From assembly GCA_021816965.1 (NCBI GenBank), contig JAKAWU010000011.1, positions 1 to 32,718 of the forward strand: a DNA stretch of 32,718 bases. Reading direction: 5' to 3'. The stretch is from Thermoplasmata archaeon. GTDB lineage: Archaea > Thermoplasmatota > Thermoplasmata > Thermoplasmatales > Thermoplasmataceae. Made by a program: the position numbers and the translations under genes. The notes under the pieces were generated by a model. The model was not told where the DNA came from, ran no database searches, and was given only the letters and a program-made list of their open reading frames with translations. Of this stretch, positions 24,901 to 32,081 are shown piece after piece. Every line of letters begins with the position of its first letter. Positions within the stretch are counted from its first letter, which is position 1.

Positions 24901-26734
24901 GTGAATTGAAAATGGCATAAAAGGTTGGATTAAGATAACCAAGCATGTTCCCATTCCCATAATCCAGTTCATATGAATCCGCAGTAGCTATGACACCTGC
25001 CCATTGCGGGGATGCAAAGCTTGTGCCTCCAAATGCATATGATCCTGCGGTTACTCCATTGAACACAAACAGATTTCCTGCAAACATTGCATTTGCCGAA
25101 ACATCAGGTATTCCTCTCCTATACGCGTATTTCCCTGAAGTTGGAATGCCCTGTCCCGTCTGCCATGATGGTTTTGAGTACAGTATGCTGTAACCTCCAC
25201 CTGTGTAACCATCCCATGCTGTTTCATTGCTCATATTTGTCGGATTGAATGTTTCGTTTACGCCGGGGGGCCCGTTCAATGCGCTCTGGACACCAGTGTT
25301 CAATGTTCCATTCATGAATATAGTTGTCCCTCCCACTCCAAGAACATATGGATCATTGCTGGGCCACATGACTGATCTTGGAACGCTGGAATCGTATCCT
25401 GCGGAACCCTGATCTCCTGATGCTGCCATTACAGTGATGCCTGTTGCTGCTGCTTCCTTTGCAAATGGGTGGAAATACTGCGCCTCGTTTCCAATTTCTG
25501 GTTCAGGTGCACCCCAGCTGTTAGATATCACATTTGCAAGCTGGTTTGTGATAGTGAACACCAGTGACTGAGTGAGAGTATAGTCTGCATCCGGTGAAAT
25601 TACTGAAACAAGATTTGCATTGGGCGATGTGGCGTGAGCCATCTGGAAATCAAGGGCAGATTCAACTTCCCACAAATCCACTACAGATCCGTATGCCGTT
25701 GATACTGGAGAAGGAGTTCCGTAGGGGTAAATGGTCTGGTAAGAATTTGTGGTTGGCATATTGTATAATGTATCGTATTGAGTGAGATCAGAAAGCGAGG
25801 TTGGATCCCCAAACGCGTCCGTGACTGCGATTGTTATGTAATTGCCGTTGACTCCTGATGAGATCAATTTTGTCTCGTTATAGGCGATCTGCAGTGCCTG
25901 AGGTGTGTATGGAGGTTGTGGATTCAGCGCTCCAGTACCGCTATTAGGTGCATTCATCAACTGGGAAAACTCATTCGATATGTTTGTTCCAAGTGCTGGA
26001 TTTAAGGTAAGGCCCGGTGTGAAATATGGAAAGTTGTTGAATCCTATGGCTGTGTTTATGTAACTGGAAAATACAGACGGTACACTTATGTTTTGAAGAT
26101 TGAAATAGAAATCTCCCAAATTTGTGCTGAACATTGCAAAGGTTGTGTTGAATGCTTTCTGAAGATTCAAGAGGCTGCCTGAAACTTCCATGTATCCCCT
26201 GTCATTCTCCTTGACGACTGTCAGGCCCATGGATGAATAGTATGAAGCTATCTGGTCATATACCGTGCTGTTCACTTCAAATGAGTCAACAAACTGTGAA
26301 TGAGTCAGATAGTGCCTGTAAATTGGTGATGCGGGGTTAGAAACTTGTGCCAGATAGGCGTTCAGGAATGTGTTATGCTGAAGCTTCATTCCCATGAAAA
26401 TATTCGTTGTCATGTTGAGGTTTATGGTGCTGAGCTTGACTGCTCCCGGTGGCATATATGGCAATGTACCGGAAATCATGTAATCTGGGCTTGATAATGC
26501 TGCCTGATATAGGGCTGCATTTTTTACAATATTCCCATGCACGTTGGGAGATGCTGTATTCCCCTGTGCCCCTGTATTGATCACAACAGCGAATGCTCCC
26601 AATACCATGAGCGATACAACAACAATGCTGAATATCACCTTCAATGGCGAATGCTCTTCCATCATGCCAGTTTCTGAAATATTTCGTAGATCTTTTCGGT
26701 TTTTCTCTTTTACGTTATCTTTCATCTGGATCAT
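21920..26734 (-). CDS. S53 (sedolisin/kumamolisin-like) acid protease with C-terminal repeats
   Basis: A 1604-residue secreted serine-carboxyl protease. A basic N-terminus and one hydrophobic segment (31-53) form the signal or anchor. The activation pro-domain follows (about 95-235; HYLTHSQFVDSF and the ATG-free FTPGL region). The catalytic domain shows E358 and D362 in WEVESALDFQMAHA, D441 in AASGDQGSAG and S572 in GGTSFASPQWAG. The calcium site is YDVIYGYNGPNG to GWSPVTGLGSPN (619-647). All four key residues are present, so it should be active at acid pH. A long beta-rich region (660-1150), five repeats like those of the thermopsin (1153-1555) and a cationic end GLKHLFKL follow. TACATAAA near 26757 supports the ATG at 26734 as a leaderless start. 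Confidence 0.93.
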   Translation of the reverse strand: MIQMKDNVKEKNRKDLRNISETGMMEEHSPLKVIFSIVVVSLMVLGAFAVVINTGAQGNTASPNVHGNIVKNAALYQAALSSPDYMISGTLPYMPPGAVKLSTINLNMTTNIFMGMKLQHNTFLNAYLAQVSNPASPIYRHYLTHSQFVDSFEVNSTVYDQIASYYSSMGLTVVKENDRGYMEVSGSLLNLQKAFNTTFAMFSTNLGDFYFNLQNISVPSVFSSYINTAIGFNNFPYFTPGLTLNPALGTNISNEFSQLMNAPNSGTGALNPQPPYTPQALQIAYNETKLISSGVNGNYITIAVTDAFGDPTSLSDLTQYDTLYNMPTTNSYQTIYPYGTPSPVSTAYGSVVDLWEVESALDFQMAHATSPNANLVSVISPDADYTLTQSLVFTITNQLANVISNSWGAPEPEIGNEAQYFHPFAKEAAATGITVMAASGDQGSAGYDSSVPRSVMWPSNDPYVLGVGGTTIFMNGTLNTGVQSALNGPPGVNETFNPTNMSNETAWDGYTGGGYSILYSKPSWQTGQGIPTSGKYAYRRGIPDVSANAMFAGNLFVFNGVTAGSYAFGGTSFASPQWAGVIATADSYELDYGNGNMLGYLNPTFYAIFNSPVYHKAFYDVIYGYNGPNGLFDAGPGWSPVTGLGSPNTGFLTKELSLMTYSAGIKGDYNTTHASGISARIQTILPGSMYGTASAFINMTLSDGTQIMLGYVSSMSNPEGSWFYAIIPATSVFGSEGYITGSPGSAGTNGTFNTYSIVRTAPDTWSMEINGKTVDTFSSDANSTGNNLPYIGISIYGDYTPLNSFGPVAIGDLQYDKNGVFMNMPSVKSFESSIPLTGISPPYTFTNPIGVLYSGTTGEIEVGTGIPFSNGVTLFGTFYNVPPSSVLRNEPAYVSLYAQHVDSQATGGASSFQMTTEFPANQGNFNSSYLVPVLGTSAWSFHSSLPLATSLYLSQADPLYANFYLSLSSPLSGSLPGAVPVTVSIMVLDNGILIGENSTTHNLSLTHSVQDYNVSMHSLLSKLRKGSIITMIVSWYTASEGGTNVGYSISPQTGSYYPISLTLPSLNPVSITPPKVFMENSNYYVSSDVQSPFGSYDLKQVSGFLGTESIGYTVSKNSNYTFVINDLQVPYGTDHFNITGMDLQGRANKAMSTIVETTHNYKTIFTESGLPAGSRWYVNITGVSGNTFSLNSTGDQFAIYLIPGTYEYTFATTDKLFAPAITSSTFTVTSSAQGISLFFNPVTFTAMFHESGLPSGTSWYANLTGMQEVSQGSTINYELQNGTYGFTIASTDSSYEPNITNGFINVNGKSITVNIEFTQIYFTAKFTESGLPSGEAWYVNLSNGDHGSSVSPGSISFTLQDGVYSYTVSTSDSSYVPSTSSGSIDVSNSNINEHITFYSKSNSGTATFQENSLPYGTPWQVHLSNGKTYTTTGRSISAILEFGKYTYSIVTPDGNYHGTGGNFSMASGAQNISINFHPVLYTLVLSENGLLQGTVWHVIINGIEYNSSTQHIYVNLMNGTYIVNVVGESGYSRAVKTVTISVHGTDAQSSVTFISANGTQTHSSPVTTAIFATGGTAGTASSTYVVARKLGKRIIHGLKHLFKL
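22063..23265 (-). repeat. Five tandem ~75-residue extracellular repeats in the S53 protease
   Basis: The units start with IFTESGLPAGSRWYVNITG, MFHESGLPSGTSWYANLTG, KFTESGLPSGEAWYVNLSN, TFQENSLPYGTPWQVHLSN and VLSENGLLQGTVWHVIING. The consensus matches the thermopsin repeats. They probably act as stalk or substrate- or surface-binding beta domains. Confidence 0.8.
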
Positions 26735-26770
26735 TAGTTGTAATGGCCCCGGATTTATGTATTAGTGTTT

Positions 26771-26825
26771 GTTCATAATGAACACACAAGTTAAACTGAA
26801 TGATTGATATTGTGTGTCATGAATC
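26771..26825. promoter_or_regulatory. Shared protease-gene motif in two opposed copies
   Basis: GTTCATAATGAACACACAA at 26771-26789 contains the perfect palindrome GTTCAT-A-ATGAAC and repeats the GTTCA-N5-AACACACAA form found before the thermopsin gene. It lies 37-55 bp upstream of the S53 start, next to its TATA box (about 26753-26760). A related copy in the opposite direction, TTGTGTGTCATGAATC at 26810-26825, points toward the membrane-protein gene. The rest of the gap to 26944 shows no ORF that I can support. Confidence 0.5.
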
Positions 26826-26944
26826 TCCAAATGCATGTGAAGGGAAATAAACTGGTGACTTCCAAGAATGCAGTTCCATGAGAGCTCAATTCTGTTGTTA
26901 AGACATGTATTGTTCTTTATCTGGTTATTTCAATAGAAAACTTA

Positions 26945-29617
26945 ATGTTAAGCTATGCGTTTCATGTAAATGTATATATGAAGTATTTTGCTGTGTTGCT
27001 GGTGGGTTTGCTGATAATTTCCTTTACCCCATACATGATTCCAGTTGATCAGAATTCTGTGAATCAGTCCCCTGTGGCAAGCAATTCCATAAACAGCAGG
27101 ATGAATTCCACAGTCTCTTCCATGAATTTCGGAACAGGAAATTCCTCTTACAGTGGAGGATTGTGGAATCTAACAGGCAAAAGTGTCGGAACACTTCCGT
27201 CGAATAATACCAGCGTTTCCATATCAACTCTCAGCAAGTCCGGAACCTATATATTCAAACCGGGAAGTACTATCTCTTCCACGGGCATAGTGGGAAAAAA
27301 TGAGTCCCTCACAAATTTAACCGGATGGACTTCCCAGAACAATTTCAATTTTCTCCTCAATGGCGGTAAGTGGACATTCAATTTTTACCTAAATGTTTCC
27401 GCAACAACCAATGGAGGGATCGGATATGCAGGTGTTGCTGCATACCTCTATAATTCTACTTCCGGAAATGCTAGCAGATTCCTGATTTCGCAGAACAATA
27501 GCAACATCTTTTCTCTTTCCCCAGGAGTTTATTCTTTTGTTGGAATTTCCCCAAATTTAACATCGATCAATGGCACAGGAAAATACCTCATAATTGAGCC
27601 ATTTGTTAATATAACTTCTGTACCAACACTGATAACCTCTCTTGCAACAACCACAACATTGACTTCCCTGAACATATATTTCGGTATTGGCTCACGGGAG
27701 GGCGGTGGCTCCAACCTGTCCTATCCATTTTACGGAAATTTGAATGGGACTGTGACCCCTCAATCGTCCACTGTGCTTGTGGACGGGATACAGGTCTCGA
27801 CCCACTCAGGAACCTTCAACAGAACACTGTTTCCTGGAAATTACAATGTATCGGTAACCAGCCCCTATTACGCGAACTTCACTGAGAAGATCGTTATTGA
27901 ATCGGGGCACACCATATCGATTAATGCTGTGCTGAAAAAACTCTACAATCTTACAGTAACAGTTTCAGGCCTCTCTCCAAATACATCATGGAACCTTTCC
28001 GTTAATGGAACGGAATACGTGTTAAAAAATAGTACCTTTGTCAGGCAGGTTGTAAATGGAAGCTATTCCCTGAATGTGCCTGGTTTCATTTATGTTTCAA
28101 AGTGGGAAAGATATTACGCACAGTTTCATAACCACACCCTGAATATTAATGGCAACAGCCAGAATTACACCTTCAGATACGAGAAGGAGTATTATCTTAA
28201 TGTTAGTTCAAATTCCATTTCCCGTGGAAATGTTACCCCAATATCTGGCTGGTACCAAGCCGGATTGATCATCAACATATCTGAAAAATCCTATACCGGT
28301 TTCACATTCAGATTGTGGACAGGCACAGGAAATGGAAGTTACTCCGGCCCCAATGGGACAGGAACCATAATCCTGGATTCCCCTGTTAACGAGACTGCCT
28401 GGTTTTATCCTCTGGGTATTGTTCTGTATAAAATTTATTTCGATGAACTTGGACTTCCCGCGGGTACTTACTGGACCGTTTCCCTGAACAATACGCTTCA
28501 ACAGTCAAATTCCTCTCAGATGTACTTTGAGGAACCAAATGGAACATACAGCTATGAAACATACCATGCTAATGGATACGTATCGAACAGATCATACGGT
28601 AATGTTTCAGTTAACGGAAATTCTTCAATTATAACCTTATCTTTCAGCAAGCCAGAATTCCTGGTACAATTTGTTGAAAGCGGCCTGCCAAACTCAATGT
28701 TTCCATGGATAATAACGATTCAGAACGTAACCAGTTCATCAAGGAACAGTACCATAGAATTATATTTGGAAAATGGCACTTACAAATATTCTGTTTACAA
28801 TGTTACAGGATATTCCATCGCACCTCACAGCGGATACATCATGGTGAATGGAAGTGGGGCCACACAGTTAATCAGTTTCAACCTAATATTTTACAATATA
28901 ACATTCATAAATGAGAATTATTCCAACAATTCATTCTGGGGAGTTATTATTTATAACAGTTCAGGCAAAGCCCTGTATGAGGCAAACAATTCCAAATATT
29001 TAACCATACAACTTCCTGCCGGGGAATACAATTACTCTGCATTTGAGGGAAATAACATCAGAACATCAAATGCCTCCCTCATTCCGCAGTTTCAGAGCGG
29101 CCCGATCCTCATAACGTTCAATTCTCCTGCAAAACCGCCATTTTCCGTATATATGTTCCTTCAGTATCCAATCATCCTGATTTTCCCAATCTTGATCATT
29201 GCTGCTTTGATCTCATACCTGTATTTGCGAAGGAAATTGAAATCATGGGATGATGAATTCATCATATATCATGACGGAAGGCTGCTGAGGCATTATACCA
29301 GAAGGATGAATCCAGATGTAGATCAGGATCTGCTTTCTGCAAGCCTGATGGCAATACAGAATGCCATAAAGGAGGCGTCAGGAACCAGAAAGCTTGATTA
29401 TATCAATATAAAGGGTGCAGGAATAAACATAATCAATGGAAGATATATTTCGGTAGCATTGATGGGCAAAAATGAAATACGCAGGAGAGCGAATCTGAAG
29501 ATCAGGAGGGCCATAAAAAAATTAGAGGCTGAGAACAGGGCGGCCCTGATTAAATGGAAAGGGGATCAGGCAAGCCTGAACTGGTTAGATAAATACAGGG
29601 ACAGCCTTCGCCCATGA
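26945..29617 (+). CDS. Large single-pass surface protein with cytoplasmic longin/roadblock-like domain
   Basis: An 890-residue membrane protein rich in N, S, T and N-x-S/T sites, so probably glycosylated. A signal peptide or anchor covers 12-30. Then come an unassigned beta region (40-250), a PEGA-like domain (about 265-327) and one degenerate repeat (330-410). A bacterial-repeat-like unit with GWYQAGLIINIS and WTGTGNGSYSGP (about 417-490) follows, and then three ~75-residue repeats (493-725) as in the neighbouring proteases. A transmembrane segment (about 733-757) is followed by positive charges. The cytoplasmic part (760-890), starting DDEFIIYHDGRLLRHYTRRM and containing LLSASLMAIQNAIKEA, resembles small longin/roadblock-type domains. 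It ends 5 bp from the convergent small-GTPase gene. The start may be the ATG at 26945 or at 26978 (MKYFAVLL). Confidence 0.8.
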   Translation: MLSYAFHVNVYMKYFAVLLVGLLIISFTPYMIPVDQNSVNQSPVASNSINSRMNSTVSSMNFGTGNSSYSGGLWNLTGKSVGTLPSNNTSVSISTLSKSGTYIFKPGSTISSTGIVGKNESLTNLTGWTSQNNFNFLLNGGKWTFNFYLNVSATTNGGIGYAGVAAYLYNSTSGNASRFLISQNNSNIFSLSPGVYSFVGISPNLTSINGTGKYLIIEPFVNITSVPTLITSLATTTTLTSLNIYFGIGSREGGGSNLSYPFYGNLNGTVTPQSSTVLVDGIQVSTHSGTFNRTLFPGNYNVSVTSPYYANFTEKIVIESGHTISINAVLKKLYNLTVTVSGLSPNTSWNLSVNGTEYVLKNSTFVRQVVNGSYSLNVPGFIYVSKWERYYAQFHNHTLNINGNSQNYTFRYEKEYYLNVSSNSISRGNVTPISGWYQAGLIINISEKSYTGFTFRLWTGTGNGSYSGPNGTGTIILDSPVNETAWFYPLGIVLYKIYFDELGLPAGTYWTVSLNNTLQQSNSSQMYFEEPNGTYSYETYHANGYVSNRSYGNVSVNGNSSIITLSFSKPEFLVQFVESGLPNSMFPWIITIQNVTSSSRNSTIELYLENGTYKYSVYNVTGYSIAPHSGYIMVNGSGATQLISFNLIFYNITFINENYSNNSFWGVIIYNSSGKALYEANNSKYLTIQLPAGEYNYSAFEGNNIRTSNASLIPQFQSGPILITFNSPAKPPFSVYMFLQYPIILIFPILIIAALISYLYLRRKLKSWDDEFIIYHDGRLLRHYTRRMNPDVDQDLLSASLMAIQNAIKEASGTRKLDYINIKGAGINIINGRYISVALMGKNEIRRRANLKIRRAIKKLEAENRAALIKWKGDQASLNWLDKYRDSLRP
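28420..29130 (+). repeat. Three ~75-residue extracellular repeats in the membrane protein
   Basis: The units begin IYFDELGLPAGTYWTVSLNN, VQFVESGLPNSMFPWIITIQ and ITFINENYSNNSFWGVIIYN. The first is closest to the protease repeats and the third is strongly diverged. They lie directly before the transmembrane segment and so form its membrane-proximal stalk. Confidence 0.7.
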
Positions 29618-29622
29618 ATATA

Positions 29623-30471
29623 CTACACCTGACTTTTCAATCTCTTCCATTCACCGGAAATTCTCAAAATTTTTGAAGGGCTGATACTATTCTCCAGAAG
29701 TTTATCGGATACTATTCTCATGAATTCGTCCAGCTCTTCGGGAATTATATCTTCACTGTCCAGACTGCTCTCCTTATAGCATTCCTGTAGAATTTCCTGA
29801 GCCTGTGACTTTTCATCAAATAGATTCAACACATCCAAGACGATTTTGTCAAATACTGCCTCTAAGGATTTTTCCTCTTTTTCCTGCGTTTTTTGCGAAT
29901 CAGGTTTCGATCTTCTTGGGATTTCTGTTTCTGGCAAATTAGCAAGGGCAACTGAAACAGATTCAAATATTTCATTTACTCCATAGGCCTCCTTGCTGCT
30001 GGTCAGGAAGATCTTGTCTTTGGTTATGGCTGCACCATATCTGGCTGCCATGGAAATAAATGAAAAAACAGCTTCCTCATACCTCTCCTTTTCTATTAGA
30101 TCCACCTTATTCAGGGAAAAATATATGAATGACGTATCCACAGTTTCCGCAATGCTTGGTAACCAGAAGTCAACTGCAGATTTCATGGAATTTTCATTTG
30201 TCACATCCGATATTATAATCACTGCATCCACATTCTCAAGGGCAAGCCTCCGGACTTCACCATGCAGATGTGAGCCAAAAACATCCCATACCATCAGGGT
30301 CATTTCCACCTGATCACTTATTGTTCTCATGGGTTTTTTTCCGATATTGACCCCTATGGTTTCACTGTAGCTGTCACTGAAGGCATTCTTCAAAAACCTG
30401 GAAAAAATACTCGTTTTACCGACTCTCACATCCCCTACCAGAGCGATTTTTCTTATGACTCGTGGATGCAT
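29623..30471 (-). CDS. Ras/Rab-like small GTPase with helical C-terminal extension
   Basis: From ATG 30471 the protein has 282 residues. All G motifs are present: P-loop GDVRVGKTS (13-21), switch I threonine T38 in SETIGVNIG, switch II WDVFGS with D63 and G66, NKVD at 121-124 and TSSK at 157-160. Position 67, where Ras has the catalytic glutamine, is serine, so intrinsic hydrolysis may be slow. A charged linker (182-203) leads to about 80 helical residues of unknown function. The TIGVNIG switch I is Rab/Ras-like rather than Era- or Obg-like. TTTATAT at 30505-30511 (minus strand) would start a transcript near 30483, where an in-frame GTG (VAIEMHPR) could be a leaderless start. Its neighbour ends in a longin/roadblock-like domain, a fold that often contacts small GTPases. 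Confidence 0.88.
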   Translation of the reverse strand: MHPRVIRKIALVGDVRVGKTSIFSRFLKNAFSDSYSETIGVNIGKKPMRTISDQVEMTLMVWDVFGSHLHGEVRRLALENVDAVIIISDVTNENSMKSAVDFWLPSIAETVDTSFIYFSLNKVDLIEKERYEEAVFSFISMAARYGAAITKDKIFLTSSKEAYGVNEIFESVSVALANLPETEIPRRSKPDSQKTQEKEEKSLEAVFDKIVLDVLNLFDEKSQAQEILQECYKESSLDSEDIIPEELDEFMRIVSDKLLENSISPSKILRISGEWKRLKSQV

Positions 30472-30504
30472 CTCGATTGCCACATGAAGATATTGCAGGA
30501 TACG

Positions 30505-30511
30505 ATATAAA
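30505..30511 (-). promoter_or_regulatory. TATA box of the small GTPase gene
   Basis: TTTATAT on the minus strand has its centre at about 30508. The expected transcription start is at about 30482, on the in-frame GTG at 30483 and 11-12 nt before the ATG at 30471. The box therefore excludes the longer N-terminal frame running up to 30594. The remaining divergent spacer to 30701 shows nothing further. Confidence 0.45.
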
Positions 30512-30671
30512 TAAAATCTGTTTCTGTATACTGAGCTCTGTATTTTATCTATTGCCATGATACAGTGTAACATAGTATTTTTATAATATAGCATTAATAA
30601 GTACCATGTTCACTGAAATAATATATGGCAATCTCTATTTTCTTACATATTTTCTATGTGATGTTTCGACA

Positions 30672-30680
30672 TATTTTTAT
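30672..30680 (+). promoter_or_regulatory. TATA box of the ComA-like gene
   Basis: TATTTTTAT has its centre 26 bp upstream of the ATG at 30702, indicating a leaderless mRNA. This favours 30702 over the GTG at 30699. Confidence 0.45.
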
Positions 30681-30701
30681 CCTTGAGATTATTTAATTGT
30701 G

Positions 30702-31691
30702 ATGGTCGAAAGAGACTTATTTGGATCCGATATTTCGGAAATAACCGGATTAGACCCCGGTAGCATAGGAAAAACAATGATCATAGATCGCCTTTCACAT
30801 CACACAGAAATACTGCAAAATGTGAGCCATTTCATAACATACGTGAAGATTGGATGGGGCCTTCCATTCTTAATGAACAGGACAGCACTGCTGAAGAGGC
30901 TTAATGACATAAAATCTATGGGACTTGGTGTTTCCAATGGCGGAACATTCCTGGAAACATGTTCAATGAAGGGCAAATTTGAAAAAGGTTTAAAATCAAT
31001 CATAGAAGCAGGATTCACACATATTGAGATCAGCGAAGGATTATACGAATTGACAAGACGGGAAAAAAAGATGGCAATGGAAACGGCGATGTCGTCAAAC
31101 GTCAAACTTGTCATGGAGGTGGGAAAGAAAGGGAGAGAAAACCAGCTCAGTTTGATTGACACTATTTACAAGATACAGGAATCCATGGATTATTCTCCAG
31201 AAACCATAATCCTTGAAGGAAGAGAGAACGGACGGGATGTTGGAATCTATGACCATGAAGGTAACATAAAATGGGATTGGGTGGAAAAAATACTTGAAAC
31301 TGTTAATCTGGAGTCCTTAATGTTTGAGGCCCCACTTGAAAAACAGCAGACAGAACTGATCACGAGACTTGGAAGAGGTGTGAATCTTGGAAATGTGCAG
31401 ATTGCGTCTGCAGCATCAGTCACGGCACAGAGATTTGGACTTGCAGGAGAGAACGTGTTTATAAACGACCAGGTCAGGGAATGCAATGGGAGTCCTGCAA
31501 CAAAATTTGTATATCACATTATAAGGAATGCCATTTCTGCTGATCAGACATCACTGATGAACATCACGGGGCTCAACAGGAGAACGGTTCAGAATGCCAT
31601 ATCTGATCTGATAGATATGAAACTCATAAAAGAGGTGTATGATCCGAGAGACATGAGAAGAAAAACTTACTCATGCATCAATAGGAGTTGA
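30702..31691 (+). CDS. Phosphosulfolactate synthase (ComA)-like protein fused to a winged helix
   Basis: 329 residues. Residues 15-255 follow the ComA TIM-barrel family: ITYVKIGWGLP (45-55), NGGTFLETC (79-87), HIEISEGLYEL (107-117), LVMEVGKKG with K142, IILEGRENGRDVGIYD (169-184), LMFEAPLEKQQ (206-216) and VNLGNV (227-232). ComA adds sulfite to phosphoenolpyruvate in coenzyme M synthesis. The last barrel segment, normally LRxGLRxDT, reads AQRFGLAGENV here, so the substrate may differ. Residues 268-329 form a winged helix (SLMNITGLNRRTVQNAISDL, MKLIKEVYD and a basic wing RDMRRKTY). This fusion suggests DNA binding tied to a metabolite. No other coenzyme M gene is in view. It is convergent with sepF, 4 bp apart. 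Confidence 0.82.
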   Translation: MVERDLFGSDISEITGLDPGSIGKTMIIDRLSHHTEILQNVSHFITYVKIGWGLPFLMNRTALLKRLNDIKSMGLGVSNGGTFLETCSMKGKFEKGLKSIIEAGFTHIEISEGLYELTRREKKMAMETAMSSNVKLVMEVGKKGRENQLSLIDTIYKIQESMDYSPETIILEGRENGRDVGIYDHEGNIKWDWVEKILETVNLESLMFEAPLEKQQTELITRLGRGVNLGNVQIASAASVTAQRFGLAGENVFINDQVRECNGSPATKFVYHIIRNAISADQTSLMNITGLNRRTVQNAISDLIDMKLIKEVYDPRDMRRKTYSCINRS

Positions 31692-31695
31692 CTGA

Positions 31696-32067
31696 TCAGA
31701 GATCATACCTTACTTTTTTCTTATCCAGGAAAACATCTTCAGGCACTATAACGTAGTACTTCTGCCCTAACTTTGCTACCTGCAGTTTTTCATGAAGGTT
31801 GGAAATTTCCTCGCTCAGCCTGGATGAAGCTATGGAGTCGCTTGAAGCGTTTGATGTGTCAAGTATGACCACGTTCCCATCATAGACAAAGCTCAGCGCT
31901 TTCTTCACATGTTCAGGCTTGTCTACCTCAACAACCTTCAGTGATCTTGCGTAAGAGGTTTTACCCAGCCCAAAATCATACTCTGCAAGGTTTATGAAAT
32001 CCAGCGTTTCAACTCCACTATCTGGCCCGATCTCCTTTTTCTGATCCTTCTTCCCTATTTTCACCAT
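31696..32067 (-). CDS. sepF: Archaeal SepF-like cell division protein
   Basis: A 123-residue protein with a charged N-terminal tail and a SepF-like domain. The domain runs SYARSLKVVEVDKPEHVKKA, then YDGNVVILDTSNAS, SRLSEEISNLHEKLQVAKLG and YYVIVPEDVFLDKKKVRYDL. Archaeal SepF anchors FtsZ to the membrane at the division site. The usual short amphipathic N-terminal membrane helix is not obvious here. The start at 32067 is supported by GAGGT 8 nt upstream (minus strand, 32076-32080). A longer frame from 32109 (MHQGTHN) would overlap the upstream gene by 28 bp. It lies 14 bp after the ACT-domain gene and is probably co-transcribed with it. The assignment rests on pattern recognition of the C-terminal half. 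Confidence 0.72.
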   Translation of the reverse strand: MVKIGKKDQKKEIGPDSGVETLDFINLAEYDFGLGKTSYARSLKVVEVDKPEHVKKALSFVYDGNVVILDTSNASSDSIASSRLSEEISNLHEKLQVAKLGQKYYVIVPEDVFLDKKKVRYDL

Positions 32068-32075
32068 TTTCAGGT

Positions 32076-32080
32076 ACCTC
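32076..32080 (-). promoter_or_regulatory. Shine-Dalgarno site deciding the sepF start
   Basis: GAGGT on the minus strand, 8 nt before the ATG at 32067. As an internal operon gene, sepF would need such a site, unlike the leaderless first genes of this window. Confidence 0.5.
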
Positions 32081-32081
32081 G

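Noticed and set aside
14686-29617. Idea that this region is an integrated virus or plasmid
   Set aside because: No integrase, capsid, replication gene or attachment repeat is seen; base composition looks like the flanks by eye.
30472-30594. N-terminal extension of the small GTPase from an ATG at 30594
   Set aside because: The extension covers the TATA box at 30505-30511 and has no similarity to GTPase N-termini; the P-loop strand begins right after 30471.
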